The translations under genes were made by a program, and so were the position numbers. From assembly GCA_017410265.1 (NCBI GenBank), contig JAFQRC010000002.1:62001-126000 (forward strand): a DNA stretch of 64,000 nt, in the 5' to 3' direction. Every line of letters begins with the position of its first letter. Position 1 is the first letter of the stretch. Source of the stretch: Ruminococcus sp. Lineage in GTDB: Bacteria > Bacillota > Clostridia > Oscillospirales > Acutalibacteraceae. Positions 50,741-58,814 of this stretch are shown here, piece by piece. The notes below the pieces were generated by a model. It ran no database searches, had not been told where the DNA came from, and saw only the letters and a program-made list of their open reading frames with translations.

Positions 50741-53265
50741 TACGCAGTCTCCACACTATCCGCTTTCTGGAGTCCGAGCTTCTCAACAGCCTGCTCACGC
50801 ATTTTGTACTTCATAATCTTGCCCGCAGCGTTTGTCGGGAAAGAATCGACAAAGTCGATGTAGCGAGGAACCTTGTGTCGAGCCATATTAGCAAGAATGT
50901 ACTCTTTCATCTCGGCTTCAGTCATTGTTTCGCCTTCTTTAAGAATAATGCAAGCCATAATCTCCTCGCCGTACTGCTCATCAGGAACACCGATAACCTG
51001 TACATCAGAAACCTTCTCGTGAGTATAAATAAACTCTTCAATCTCCTTAGGATAGATATTCTCACCACCGCGGATAATCATATCTTTGAGTCTGCCTGTG
51101 ATACGATAGTTGCCCTCTTTTGTGCGACAAGCAAGGTCGCCTGTGTGGAGCCAGCCGTCCTTATCAATAGCAGCAGCAGTAGCTTCAGGCATTTTGTAGT
51201 AGCCTTTCATAATATTGTAGCCTCTAGCTAAGAACTCGCCAGGTACTTCGTCAGGGCAAACCTCACCTGTTTCAGGGTCAACGATTCGACACTCAATCTC
51301 AGGAAGTGCACGACCGACAGTCGCAACTCTGACTTCAATCGGGTCATCGGTTGAACTCATAGTACAGCCGGGAGAAGCCTCAGTCTGGCCGTAAACGATA
51401 GTGATTTCTTTCATATTCATTTTATCGACAACATCCTGCATAACGGAAATCGGACAAGGTGAACCTGCCATAATACCTGTGCGCATATAGGAGAAGTCGG
51501 TTTTTTCGAAATCCTCGTGTTCAAGCAGAGCGATGAACATCGTAGGAACACCGTGGAAAGCTGTGATGTGCTCGTTGTTGATACAAGCAAGTGCTGGCTT
51601 AGGTGAGAAATATGGCAGTGGTAAAAGTGTACCACCGTGGGTCATAGTAGCTGTCATAGCGAGTACCATACCAAAGCAGTGGAACATCGGCACCTGTACC
51701 ATCATTCTGTCAGCAGTGGAAAGGTCCATTCTGTCGCCGATACATTTGCCGTCATTTACGATGTTGTAGTGAGTGAGCATAACACCCTTAGGGAAGCCTG
51801 TAGTGCCTGATGTGTACTGCATATTACATACATCGTTTTTATCAACTAAAGCTGCCATACGGTGAACTTCGGAAAGTGGAACTTTGTTTGCAAATTCCAA
51901 AGCCTGATTCCATGTCATACAGCCTTTCTGCTTAAAGCCGACTGTGATGACATTTCTAAGGAAAGGCAGACGCTTTGAGTGCACCTGACAGCCCTCTTTT
52001 GTGTTTTCAAGCTCAGGACAGAGCTTAGCGACAATCTCGCCGTAGTTGTTATCCTTAGCACCCTGGGTCATAATCAGAGTGTGGGTATCAGACTGTCTGA
52101 ACAGATACTCAGCCTCGTGGATTTTGTAAGCTGTGTTAACTGTTACTAAGATTGCACCGATTTTGGTAGCTGCCCAGAAAGCGATGTACCACTGTGGAAC
52201 ATTTGATGCCCATACAGCAACCTTTGTGCCTGCTTTTACGCCCATAGCGATGAGGGCGCGAGCAAAAGTATCAACATCATCACGGAACTCTGAATAAGTT
52301 CTTGTATAGTCAAGTGTTGTATATTTGAACGCATACTGATCAGGGAATTCCTCTACCATTCTGTCGAGTACATCAGAGAAAGTAGCATCAATAAGCAAGT
52401 CTTTCTTCCACACATATTTTCCTGTGTGACGGTTGTTGTAGTAGAGAGTTTTCTTGTTCTTTGAAGTGTCGTCAAACTGCTTCATAAACTCCTTGTACTG
52501 GGAGAAGATGATTTCCATATCATCAAGCTCTTCGCACCACATAGGGTCCCAGATGAGAGAAATATAACCGTCGTAGTTGACTGAGCTTAAGGCGAGCATC
52601 ATTTCTTTAATCGGCATTTCACCCTCGCCAGCTAAGCAATACTCAACCTTATCGTCAGCAATTCTTGCATCGGAAAAATGAACATGCTTTACATAAGCTC
52701 CGAGGTTTTTGATGACCTGAGAAGGCTTTTCCCCGCAGGTAAAATATGCATGAGATAAATGCCAGAGAGCTGCTACATTATCGCTTGCAAAAGAGTCAAG
52801 CACTTCGCACAGAACCTTTGTATCAGCGAAAATTCCCGAGGTTTCCAAAAGCAGAATGATATTATTTTCAACAGCCAAATCATGTACTGTTTCTATGGTT
52901 TTCTTCACCTGAGCAATAGAAGCCTCTTTGTCACTACCCTCAAAGGCACGCAGACGGATATTAGGAATACGGAGATTCTTAGCTATCTCAATGCAACGCT
53001 TGATTTCATCAATTGTACCTTTTTCTGTAGCGCTGTTTCCGATATCTGAAACAACATCGATACAAGGAATTTCGAGCTTTTTCTCAAAAAGTCTGCGCAG
53101 AGTAGCCGCAGAAGCATAGTCGTGAAAAGCACCGTCTTTATCTGTGAAAAGGCGATTGTTGATATTATGGAGTTCTATACCTTTGAAACCGATATAGGTG
53201 GCAGCATCGCAAAAGTCTTCGAATTTGCTTTCGTGCCAACCTTTAGTAGAAAATGAGAGTTTCAT
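50740..53265 (-). CDS. Fusion of xylose-isomerase-like TIM barrel and AMP-dependent acyl-CoA synthetase
   Basis: About 841 residues. Residues 1-270 are a sugar-phosphate isomerase/epimerase (AP-endonuclease-2-like) barrel with GFKGIELHNIN near the start, HVHFSDARI and the late YDGYISLIWDP. Residues about 285-841 are an acyl-CoA synthetase with the P-loop-like MQYTSGTTGFPKGVMLTHYN, the A5 motif YGQTEASPGC, and A7-A10 motifs WLHTGDLA, RGGENIYPKEIEEF and AAGKIMKYK. The synthetase half activates a carboxylate with ATP and CoA. ATG at 53265 has GGAGG 7-8 nt upstream and sits 2 nt after the LeuA-like stop. The two halves are usually separate genes. Confidence 0.88.
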   Translation of the reverse strand: MKLSFSTKGWHESKFEDFCDAATYIGFKGIELHNINNRLFTDKDGAFHDYASAATLRRLFEKKLEIPCIDVVSDIGNSATEKGTIDEIKRCIEIAKNLRIPNIRLRAFEGSDKEASIAQVKKTIETVHDLAVENNIILLLETSGIFADTKVLCEVLDSFASDNVAALWHLSHAYFTCGEKPSQVIKNLGAYVKHVHFSDARIADDKVEYCLAGEGEMPIKEMMLALSSVNYDGYISLIWDPMWCEELDDMEIIFSQYKEFMKQFDDTSKNKKTLYYNNRHTGKYVWKKDLLIDATFSDVLDRMVEEFPDQYAFKYTTLDYTRTYSEFRDDVDTFARALIAMGVKAGTKVAVWASNVPQWYIAFWAATKIGAILVTVNTAYKIHEAEYLFRQSDTHTLIMTQGAKDNNYGEIVAKLCPELENTKEGCQVHSKRLPFLRNVITVGFKQKGCMTWNQALEFANKVPLSEVHRMAALVDKNDVCNMQYTSGTTGFPKGVMLTHYNIVNDGKCIGDRMDLSTADRMMVQVPMFHCFGMVLAMTATMTHGGTLLPLPYFSPKPALACINNEHITAFHGVPTMFIALLEHEDFEKTDFSYMRTGIMAGSPCPISVMQDVVDKMNMKEITIVYGQTEASPGCTMSSTDDPIEVRVATVGRALPEIECRIVDPETGEVCPDEVPGEFLARGYNIMKGYYKMPEATAAAIDKDGWLHTGDLACRTKEGNYRITGRLKDMIIRGGENIYPKEIEEFIYTHEKVSDVQVIGVPDEQYGEEIMACIILKEGETMTEAEMKEYILANMARHKVPRYIDFVDSFPTNAAGKIMKYKMREQAVEKLGLQKADSVETA

Positions 53266-53267
53266 AC

Positions 53268-54647
53268 TCACGCCTCCTCGTAAACAATTTTGTTAACAGC
53301 GTTTAAGTACGCTCTGATACTAGCGCCCATAATGTCGGTTGAAATACCGTTACCGCTGTAGAGCTTTGAGCCATTTCTAAGCTTAACTAAAGCTGAGCCC
53401 ATAGCCTCTTTGCCCTGAGTTACCGACTGAATCTGGAAATCGTCTAGCTCGTAGTGGTGACCGACAATCTGGTCGATAGCTAGGAAAGATGCGTCAACAG
53501 GACCGTCACCGATGCAGATACCCTGAAGCTGCTCGCCGTCTTTTTCTAAGGTAATCTGAGCGGTTGAATTGATGATATTACCGTTATTTATTACATAAGA
53601 AATGAGCTTATAAGTAGCAGGCACCTGCAAAGCAACGGACGCAACGATTGCGTCGAGCTCTTTAGCGCCGACATTCTTTTTCTCAGCAACTCTCAAAAAC
53701 TCTTCGTAAACCTTAGACTCGTCTTCCTCGGACAAATCGTAGCCGAGCTTTTTGACAGCTACAGCGATATCGTCTTTAGTGTCTTTTACATCGAGGTGGA
53801 TAGAAGTTTCGTCTGCATCTGTGAGAGTAACTGCAGCGTTTTCGTTGTTCGCATTTTCAGCGATGCGGTTAATCTGTTTTACGATTCTGTGAAGCTCAGT
53901 AAAACGGATATTAGAATAGAAGCCGTAGCTATCGCCACAGTTTTTTATCATAGAAGCGAAAGTTTCCAGCGGTGTGCAGTCGCCGTCAACGGTTGTCTTT
54001 ACGATATCAACACCATTCTGAACGGATAAAATAGCCTGCGCAACAGCAAGACCGTTTTTATCGTCGCACTTTACACCGACAGGAACATCAGCTTTCTTTG
54101 CGATTTTTTCAGCAAACTCAGCAAAATCGTCAGGAAGCATAGAAGAAGCTGAGTCGCAGACAGAAACAGTAGTTGCGCCTGCTTCAACAGCAGCTTTTAC
54201 TGCATCTTTGAGAAAATCTTTTTCCGCTCTTGTTGCATCAATTGCACAGAACTCAACATTCTCGCAACCTTCTTTAGCTGTTTCGATACACTTTTTGATG
54301 TATTCGATCATCTTGCCTGCCTTTTTGTGGAGATTGTACTCCATCAGAGCGGGAGAAACAGGAAGCTCGATACGGATACAAGGATGAGCTGTGTTAGAAA
54401 GCGCAGTCTTTGCGTTTTCGATGCTCTCGATAGTAGAGCCTGCTGCGACAGAAATCACGCTCTTTTTGACAAAAGAAGCTACTGTTCTGACAAATAGGAT
54501 ATCTGTTCTTTCATTTATAATTTCAGGTAGCTCGATAGTATCAACACAAAGTCGCTCAAGCTGACGAGCGATTTCGAGCTTCTCTTTGAAGCTGAAGTGG
54601 CTGTTTTCTTTGCATAATGTTGTGTCTGCAATTCTGATTTGTTTCAT
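53268..54647 (-). CDS. LeuA-like protein lacking isopropylmalate-synthase catalytic residues
   Basis: 459 residues with the full LeuA layout: TIM barrel (1-270), linker and C-terminal leucine-binding regulatory domain (about 330-459, with GICIGDGPVDASFLAID and GNGISTDIMGASIRAYLNA). The barrel has lost its signatures. DTTLRDGEQ reads DTTLCKENS. The metal-binding HxHND before GLAVA reads KCDDKN. The NGxGERxGN block reads DGDCTPLE. So it should not make isopropylmalate. The frame is intact and sits behind a T-box with an apparent leucine specifier, so it is maintained and leucine-related. It may be a regulator or partner rather than an enzyme, though a new reaction is possible. Confidence 0.85.
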   Translation of the reverse strand: MKQIRIADTTLCKENSHFSFKEKLEIARQLERLCVDTIELPEIINERTDILFVRTVASFVKKSVISVAAGSTIESIENAKTALSNTAHPCIRIELPVSPALMEYNLHKKAGKMIEYIKKCIETAKEGCENVEFCAIDATRAEKDFLKDAVKAAVEAGATTVSVCDSASSMLPDDFAEFAEKIAKKADVPVGVKCDDKNGLAVAQAILSVQNGVDIVKTTVDGDCTPLETFASMIKNCGDSYGFYSNIRFTELHRIVKQINRIAENANNENAAVTLTDADETSIHLDVKDTKDDIAVAVKKLGYDLSEEDESKVYEEFLRVAEKKNVGAKELDAIVASVALQVPATYKLISYVINNGNIINSTAQITLEKDGEQLQGICIGDGPVDASFLAIDQIVGHHYELDDFQIQSVTQGKEAMGSALVKLRNGSKLYSGNGISTDIMGASIRAYLNAVNKIVYEEA

Positions 54648-54675
54648 GATAATCTACCTTTCTATGTAAGAATAA

Positions 54676-54938
54676 GCAAAATAAAAGTCCCCAAGGCATA
54701 GCCTCAGGGACGAAAGTATCGCGGTACCACCCTGTTTACCGAAAAATCGGTCAACTCAGTAAGGCTCAAACAAGCCCTTTGCTATGATAACGGTGCATGC
54801 CGTAACCGCTTAATAACTTCAGCGGTTCTGCTCCAAAATGAGACTTCTTTGACCGTTTTTACCGACTCGCACCAGCCGTCGGCTCTCTGAAAAAAACTAT
54901 GGACAAAAAATAATTTCTTCATCGCATTTAAAAAGATT
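54676..54938 (-). ncRNA. T-box leader, apparent leucine specifier (CUC)
   Basis: On the minus strand the leader holds a stem I with the distal segment CCGACGGCTGGTGCGAGTCGG, a specifier region reading CUC followed by A and UUUUGGAGC (about 54840), and the T-box bulge GGGTGGTACCGCG at about 54733-54719. A terminator, GTCCCTGAGGC against GCCTTGGGGAC and then TTTTATTTT, follows at 54676-54712. Alignment by eye to the glyQS leader, where GGC-A-UUCUUGAGC occupies the same place, gives CUC, a leucine codon. Uncharged tRNA-Leu would stop termination and switch on the LeuA-like operon. Confidence 0.88.
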
Positions 54939-54944
54939 GTTACT

Positions 54945-54973
54945 AATATAACACAACCATTTTGAGATGTCAA
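54945..54973 (-). promoter_or_regulatory. Promoter of the Leu T-box operon
   Basis: TTGACA (54973-54968), a 17-nt spacer and TATATT (54950-54945). The T-box begins about 7 nt downstream. Confidence 0.85.
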
Positions 54974-55054
54974 CAAATAACACCTAATTTTTTCACTTTG
55001 ACTATTATTATCCTTATATTATGCAACTGTATTTGTAAAAAACACTGAAACACA

Positions 55055-55090
55055 TATAGTAAAAGCCCCGAGCGTATGCTAAGGGCTTTT
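55055..55090 (-). terminator. Terminator of the dockerin protein gene
   Basis: AAAAGCCC, a 13-nt loop region, GGGGCTTTT and ACTAT on the minus strand. The stem is short. Confidence 0.6.
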
Positions 55091-55119
55091 TGTGTAGACT
55101 CAACGAGTATTTACTTTTC

Positions 55120-56112
55120 TTATTCTGTAGTGACTGTGTCCTCTAATTTAGCAAGCTTCATCTGGATAGCGGTGGCATCTAAAACAGAAATATCACCATC
55201 TGAATCAGCATCTTCAAAGTAAAACTCCACGCCTCTTTCGTCAGTTAACTTAACTGCTGTATCGAGATTTGCGACAACCCGCTGAATCTGTGTTGCATCC
55301 ATTACAGACAACGCGTCATCGCCGTCACAATCACCCATCTCAACAGCTTCGTCCTGTTCTTTTAATATGTCAGTAAATCCGTCCATTCTCTCTGCAATCA
55401 GTTGGAAATCGGACACCAAATCGTAGAAACAGTGTCCGCCACCGTAGCCATCCCAAGGTGTAAAGAAAACACCATATCCCATTGTAAACGGAGCTGTGCT
55501 CTCTTTGCACACAAGCACAAAGTCGTCATATTTGAGATAGCGTGTATCAGAAACTTCCTTATCTGATACGTAGCCCTTTGCTAAAACCCAATCCGGACTG
55601 CTACCTAAGTAATTTCCTCCATAGTAGTGGTATACCTCCTCATAGCTATACTCACTACCTACACCGGCATAAGCCTTAACAAAATCTTCTTCATAGCTCC
55701 AACCGATTTTTTCAATGCTTACCTTTTCAAATGTAGACATAACCTCAAGGTCATCATAGTCGATTATGCCCTCATCATATGCCACCTTGGTTTCATACAG
55801 TTTACCATTATACAGAATCATCGGAATCGGAGGCTGACCTATTGTCATTTTATATTCGCCCATCACGATTTCACACATAACAGCAGGAGAACCTGCAAGC
55901 TTCCTATCATAACGCACGAGATATTTATCCTTTGAAATCTCATAGCTATACCATAGGCTGAAATCGTCTTTAGTTAAAGTTTCATCGTTTTCAAGTTCCC
56001 TTATTGCATCCATAAGCTCATCGCTGATATCTGAGCCTTCAGCTGACACACTAACCGCTGCACACAAAACAAGCAAGATAAAAACCAAAATAAGGCTGAT
56101 AACTCTCTTCAC
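55120..56112 (-). CDS. Secreted protein with C-terminal dockerin-like module
   Basis: 330 residues from GTG with AAGGAGG 8 nt upstream. A signal peptide (core LILVFILLVLCAAVSVSA) is followed by a domain of about 230 residues that I do not recognise, rich in Tyr and acidic residues. The C-terminus is a dockerin: two EF-hand-like repeats, GDCDGDDALSVMDATQIQR and DSDGDISVLDATAIQMK, with the usual spacing. Dockerins dock to cohesins, as in cellulosomes of Ruminococcus and clostridia. So the protein probably assembles on a surface complex, unless this is one of the non-cellulosomal dockerins. Confidence 0.85.
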   Translation of the reverse strand: MKRVISLILVFILLVLCAAVSVSAEGSDISDELMDAIRELENDETLTKDDFSLWYSYEISKDKYLVRYDRKLAGSPAVMCEIVMGEYKMTIGQPPIPMILYNGKLYETKVAYDEGIIDYDDLEVMSTFEKVSIEKIGWSYEEDFVKAYAGVGSEYSYEEVYHYYGGNYLGSSPDWVLAKGYVSDKEVSDTRYLKYDDFVLVCKESTAPFTMGYGVFFTPWDGYGGGHCFYDLVSDFQLIAERMDGFTDILKEQDEAVEMGDCDGDDALSVMDATQIQRVVANLDTAVKLTDERGVEFYFEDADSDGDISVLDATAIQMKLAKLEDTVTTE

Positions 56113-56165
56113 TTTAGATACCTCCTTAAAAGTATAGTGCAAACAAATTTATCATCTGCAATTTA

Positions 56166-56194
56166 ATTGTACTATGACAAAAACACGCAGTCAA
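56166..56194 (-). promoter_or_regulatory. Promoter of the dockerin protein gene
   Basis: TTGACT (56194-56189), a 17-nt spacer and TACAAT (56171-56166). Confidence 0.75.
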
Positions 56195-56292
56195 TTAACA
56201 TTTTTACTATATATAGACAAGCTACATTGTATAATTTTAACAGCGCAAATCTTCTGTATTTTATATAGGCACACCAACATCTGAACAACAAA

Positions 56293-56320
56293 TAAAAAGG
56301 CTCCCTTATCGGGAGCCTTT
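56293..56320 (-). terminator. Intrinsic terminator of ilvE and the Val T-box operon
   Basis: AAAGGCTCCC, a 4-nt loop, GGGAGCCTTT and TTATTTG on the minus strand. Confidence 0.9.
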
Positions 56321-56341
56321 GTAGCATATATTATGCGAAGA

Positions 56342-57403
56342 TTAAAGTTTAACTATCCAGTCGTAGTCGTCTGCGATTTTGCCCCACTGGATACCTGTTA
56401 AGGTATCATAAAGATGCTGGGTTGTCTGACCGATTTCGCCGTTATTAACAGCGTACTTTTTACCCTTGTAGCAAAGCTCGCCGATTGGAGAGATAACAGC
56501 TGCTGTACCACAACCCCAGGCTTCCTCGAGCTTGCCTTTTTCCATAGCCTCTTCGAGCTCGTCGATAGAGATTAAACGCTCGGAAACTTTATAGCCTTCT
56601 TTGCGTAAAACTTCAAGACAGCTCATACGGGTGATACCAGGGAGTATTGAACCTGAGAGCATCGGAGTAACGATTTCGCCGTCGATTTTGAACATAACAT
56701 TCATAGCGCCGACTTCTTCGATGTACTTTCTCTCTACACCGTCGAGCCACAGTACCTGTGAGTAACCCTGCTGAGCAGCGCGCTCACCTGCACGGTTAGA
56801 TGCAGCGTAGTTACCACCGCATTTAGCGTAACCTGTACCGCCTCTTACTGCACGAACATCTTCGTCTTCAATCATAATCTTAACAGGGTTGATGCCCTCT
56901 GCGTAGTAAGAACCGACAGGAGAAGCGATAATGATAAATGTTGCGTTTGATACAGCGTGAACACCTAAAGACTCGTCGTTACCAAAGAGGAAAGGACGCA
57001 GATACAGTGATGTACCTTCAGAGTGAGGAGTCCAGTCCTGCTCAACCTCAACGAAGGTTAAAAGTGCCTCGAGAGCTTCATCCTCAGGAATCTCAGGTAA
57101 GCAAAGACGCTCAGCACTGCGGTTCATTCTGCGGATATTTTCAATCGGTCTGAAAAGCTGAACTTTTGAGTCAGCTCTGCGATATGCCTTAAGTCCCTCG
57201 AAAATCTCTGAGCCGTAGTGGAGAACAGTAGAAGCAGGATGGATAGAAAGGTTCTCAAACGGAACGATTCTTGCATTAGTCCAGCCTGTTTCTTTGTTGT
57301 AGTCCATCATGAACATATGGTCTGTGAAAATCTTACCAAAGCCTAAAGAACTCTCGTCAGGCTTCTGCTTTGGAGTAGTTGTTTTTGTGATAGTGATATT
57401 CAA
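56342..57403 (-). CDS. ilvE: Branched-chain amino acid aminotransferase
   Basis: 353 residues, fold-type IV PLP enzyme that interconverts valine, leucine and isoleucine with their 2-oxo acids using glutamate. The catalytic Lys is in GTGYAKCGGNYAAS, and the class signature runs through YIEEVGAMNVMFK and GSILPGITRMSCLEV. It starts at TTG with GAAGGTG in front. It follows the VOR-type oxidoreductase genes after a 120-nt gap with a palindromic repeat but no clear promoter or T-rich terminator, so read-through from the Val T-box operon is likely. Its position completes a carboxylate to amino acid pathway. Confidence 0.93.
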   Translation of the reverse strand: MNITITKTTTPKQKPDESSLGFGKIFTDHMFMMDYNKETGWTNARIVPFENLSIHPASTVLHYGSEIFEGLKAYRRADSKVQLFRPIENIRRMNRSAERLCLPEIPEDEALEALLTFVEVEQDWTPHSEGTSLYLRPFLFGNDESLGVHAVSNATFIIIASPVGSYYAEGINPVKIMIEDEDVRAVRGGTGYAKCGGNYAASNRAGERAAQQGYSQVLWLDGVERKYIEEVGAMNVMFKIDGEIVTPMLSGSILPGITRMSCLEVLRKEGYKVSERLISIDELEEAMEKGKLEEAWGCGTAAVISPIGELCYKGKKYAVNNGEIGQTTQHLYDTLTGIQWGKIADDYDWIVKL

Positions 57404-57459
57404 TTAAAACACCTTCTTAATGAATGTATAAACAATTAGGTTAGATGATTTGTATTTAC

Positions 57460-57519
57460 GGTCTTCGACCTACACCTCATCCATCAGCCTTCGCTGACAC
57501 CTTCTCCTCAAGGAGAAGG
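57460..57519. repeat. Palindromic intergenic repeat element
   Basis: Three hairpins lie in series: GGTCTTCGACC (57460-57470), TCAGCCTTCGCTGA (57484-57497) and CCTTCTCCTCAAGGAGAAGG (57500-57519). It ends 3 nt before the stop of the gamma-subunit gene. The core (CTCATCC-TCAGCC-CTGACACCTTCTCC) resembles short repeats seen many times in Ruminococcaceae genomes. It has no transposase and may be a non-autonomous mobile element or an mRNA-processing site. No second copy was noticed in this window. Confidence 0.7.
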
Positions 57520-57522
57520 CAA

Positions 57523-58056
57523 TTAGTAGTTTGCTCCGAGCTCTAAAGCTTTGACATTGAGCTCTTTCATATCTGCACGCTTTGCAGAAATAACTTTAGC
57601 TAAACCGTTTTCGATACCCTGTGCTGTGTAATCACCAAGCTCTTTGAGCATCTTGCCCATAACTATCATATTAGCTAAAGTCGGGATACCGTTGTCAGAC
57701 GCGAGCTGTGTAGCAGGAATGTAGAAAACCTTTACATCGTCACGCGCTACTTTGCGCTCGATAAGAGTAGAGTCAGCGAAGATATATCCGCCCGGCTTAA
57801 CAGCATTTTCAAACTTATCAAGAGAAGGAAGGTTGAGCGCAACTAAAACATCAGGGTTAGATACGATTGGTGAACCCACAGGCTCATCAGACACGATAAC
57901 AGAGCAAGAAGCTGTACCGCCACGCATCTCAGGACCGTAAGACGGAAGCCAAGATACCTGCTTATCTTCTGTTAAGCCTTTATATGCAACGAATTTTCCT
58001 GCAAAGAGGATACCCTGACCACCAAAACCTGAAAATAAAAACTGTGTAGTAGCCAT
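57523..58056 (-). CDS. 2-oxoacid:ferredoxin oxidoreductase, gamma subunit (VOR/KOR type)
   Basis: 177 residues of the PorG family: FLFSGFGGQGILFAGKFVA at the start and LPSYGPEMRGGTASCSVI. It joins the alpha and beta chains to make the coenzyme A-dependent oxidoreductase that links a 2-oxoacid, CoA and ferredoxin with acyl-CoA and CO2. The start overlaps the beta stop (TAATG), so subunits are made together. Next to ilvE and behind a valine T-box, the likely substrates are branched-chain 2-oxoacids. Confidence 0.92.
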   Translation of the reverse strand: MATTQFLFSGFGGQGILFAGKFVAYKGLTEDKQVSWLPSYGPEMRGGTASCSVIVSDEPVGSPIVSNPDVLVALNLPSLDKFENAVKPGGYIFADSTLIERKVARDDVKVFYIPATQLASDNGIPTLANMIVMGKMLKELGDYTAQGIENGLAKVISAKRADMKELNVKALELGANY

Positions 58057-58814
58057 TATGCTTCCTCCTTATCTGCTGATCTGTCTTTATAAACGCCGAG
58101 TGGATAATATGGGAGCATATTATCATCAATCCACTTTAACGCATCAATAGGTGTCATACCCCAGTTTGTAGGACAGGAAGACACTACCTCAACAAGTGAG
58201 AAGCCTTTTCCGTCAATCTGGTTCTGGAAAGCCTTTTTGATAGCTTTTTTAGCGTTTTTGATGTTCTTAACTGAGTTTACGGTTACACGCTCCAGGTACT
58301 CAGGACCTTCAAGCTGACTTAGCATCTCACAAACACGGATAGGATAACCGCAGTGGTTAACATCTCTGCCGTAAGGAGAAGTCTGTGTTACCTGACCAGG
58401 AAGTGATGTAGGAGCCATCTGACCGCCTGTCATACCGTAAATTGCGTTGTTAATGAAAATAACTGTGATGTTTTCATTTCGAGCAGCACTATGTACTGTT
58501 TCAGCCATACCGATAGAAGCTAAATCGCCGTCGCCCTGATAAGTAAATACGATGTTGTTTTCAGGGTCTGAACGCTTAACACCTGTTGCAACAGCAGGAG
58601 CACGACCGTGAGCTGCTTCAATCATATCGCAGTTAAAATAGTTATATGCCATAACTGAACAACCAACCGGCGCAATACCGATTGTTCTGCCCTCGATACC
58701 AAGCTCGTCAATAACCTCGGCAACAAGGCGGTGTACAATACCGTGTAAGCAACCTGGGCAGTAGTGCATAGGCACATCTGTCAATGCGTGTGGTTTATCA
58801 AATACAACTGCCAT
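58056..58814 (-). CDS. 2-oxoacid:ferredoxin oxidoreductase, beta (TPP-binding) subunit
   Basis: 252 residues with the thiamine-diphosphate motif GDGDLASIGMAE ending at NNAIYGMTGGQ, and CPGCLHGIVHRL near the N-terminus, as in VorA/KorB-type subunits. This chain holds the cofactor that forms or splits the acyl-carbon bond. Start and stop overlap the neighbours by 1 nt each. It is about the family length for the four-subunit enzyme. Confidence 0.94.
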   Translation of the reverse strand: MAVVFDKPHALTDVPMHYCPGCLHGIVHRLVAEVIDELGIEGRTIGIAPVGCSVMAYNYFNCDMIEAAHGRAPAVATGVKRSDPENNIVFTYQGDGDLASIGMAETVHSAARNENITVIFINNAIYGMTGGQMAPTSLPGQVTQTSPYGRDVNHCGYPIRVCEMLSQLEGPEYLERVTVNSVKNIKNAKKAIKKAFQNQIDGKGFSLVEVVSSCPTNWGMTPIDALKWIDDNMLPYYPLGVYKDRSADKEEA

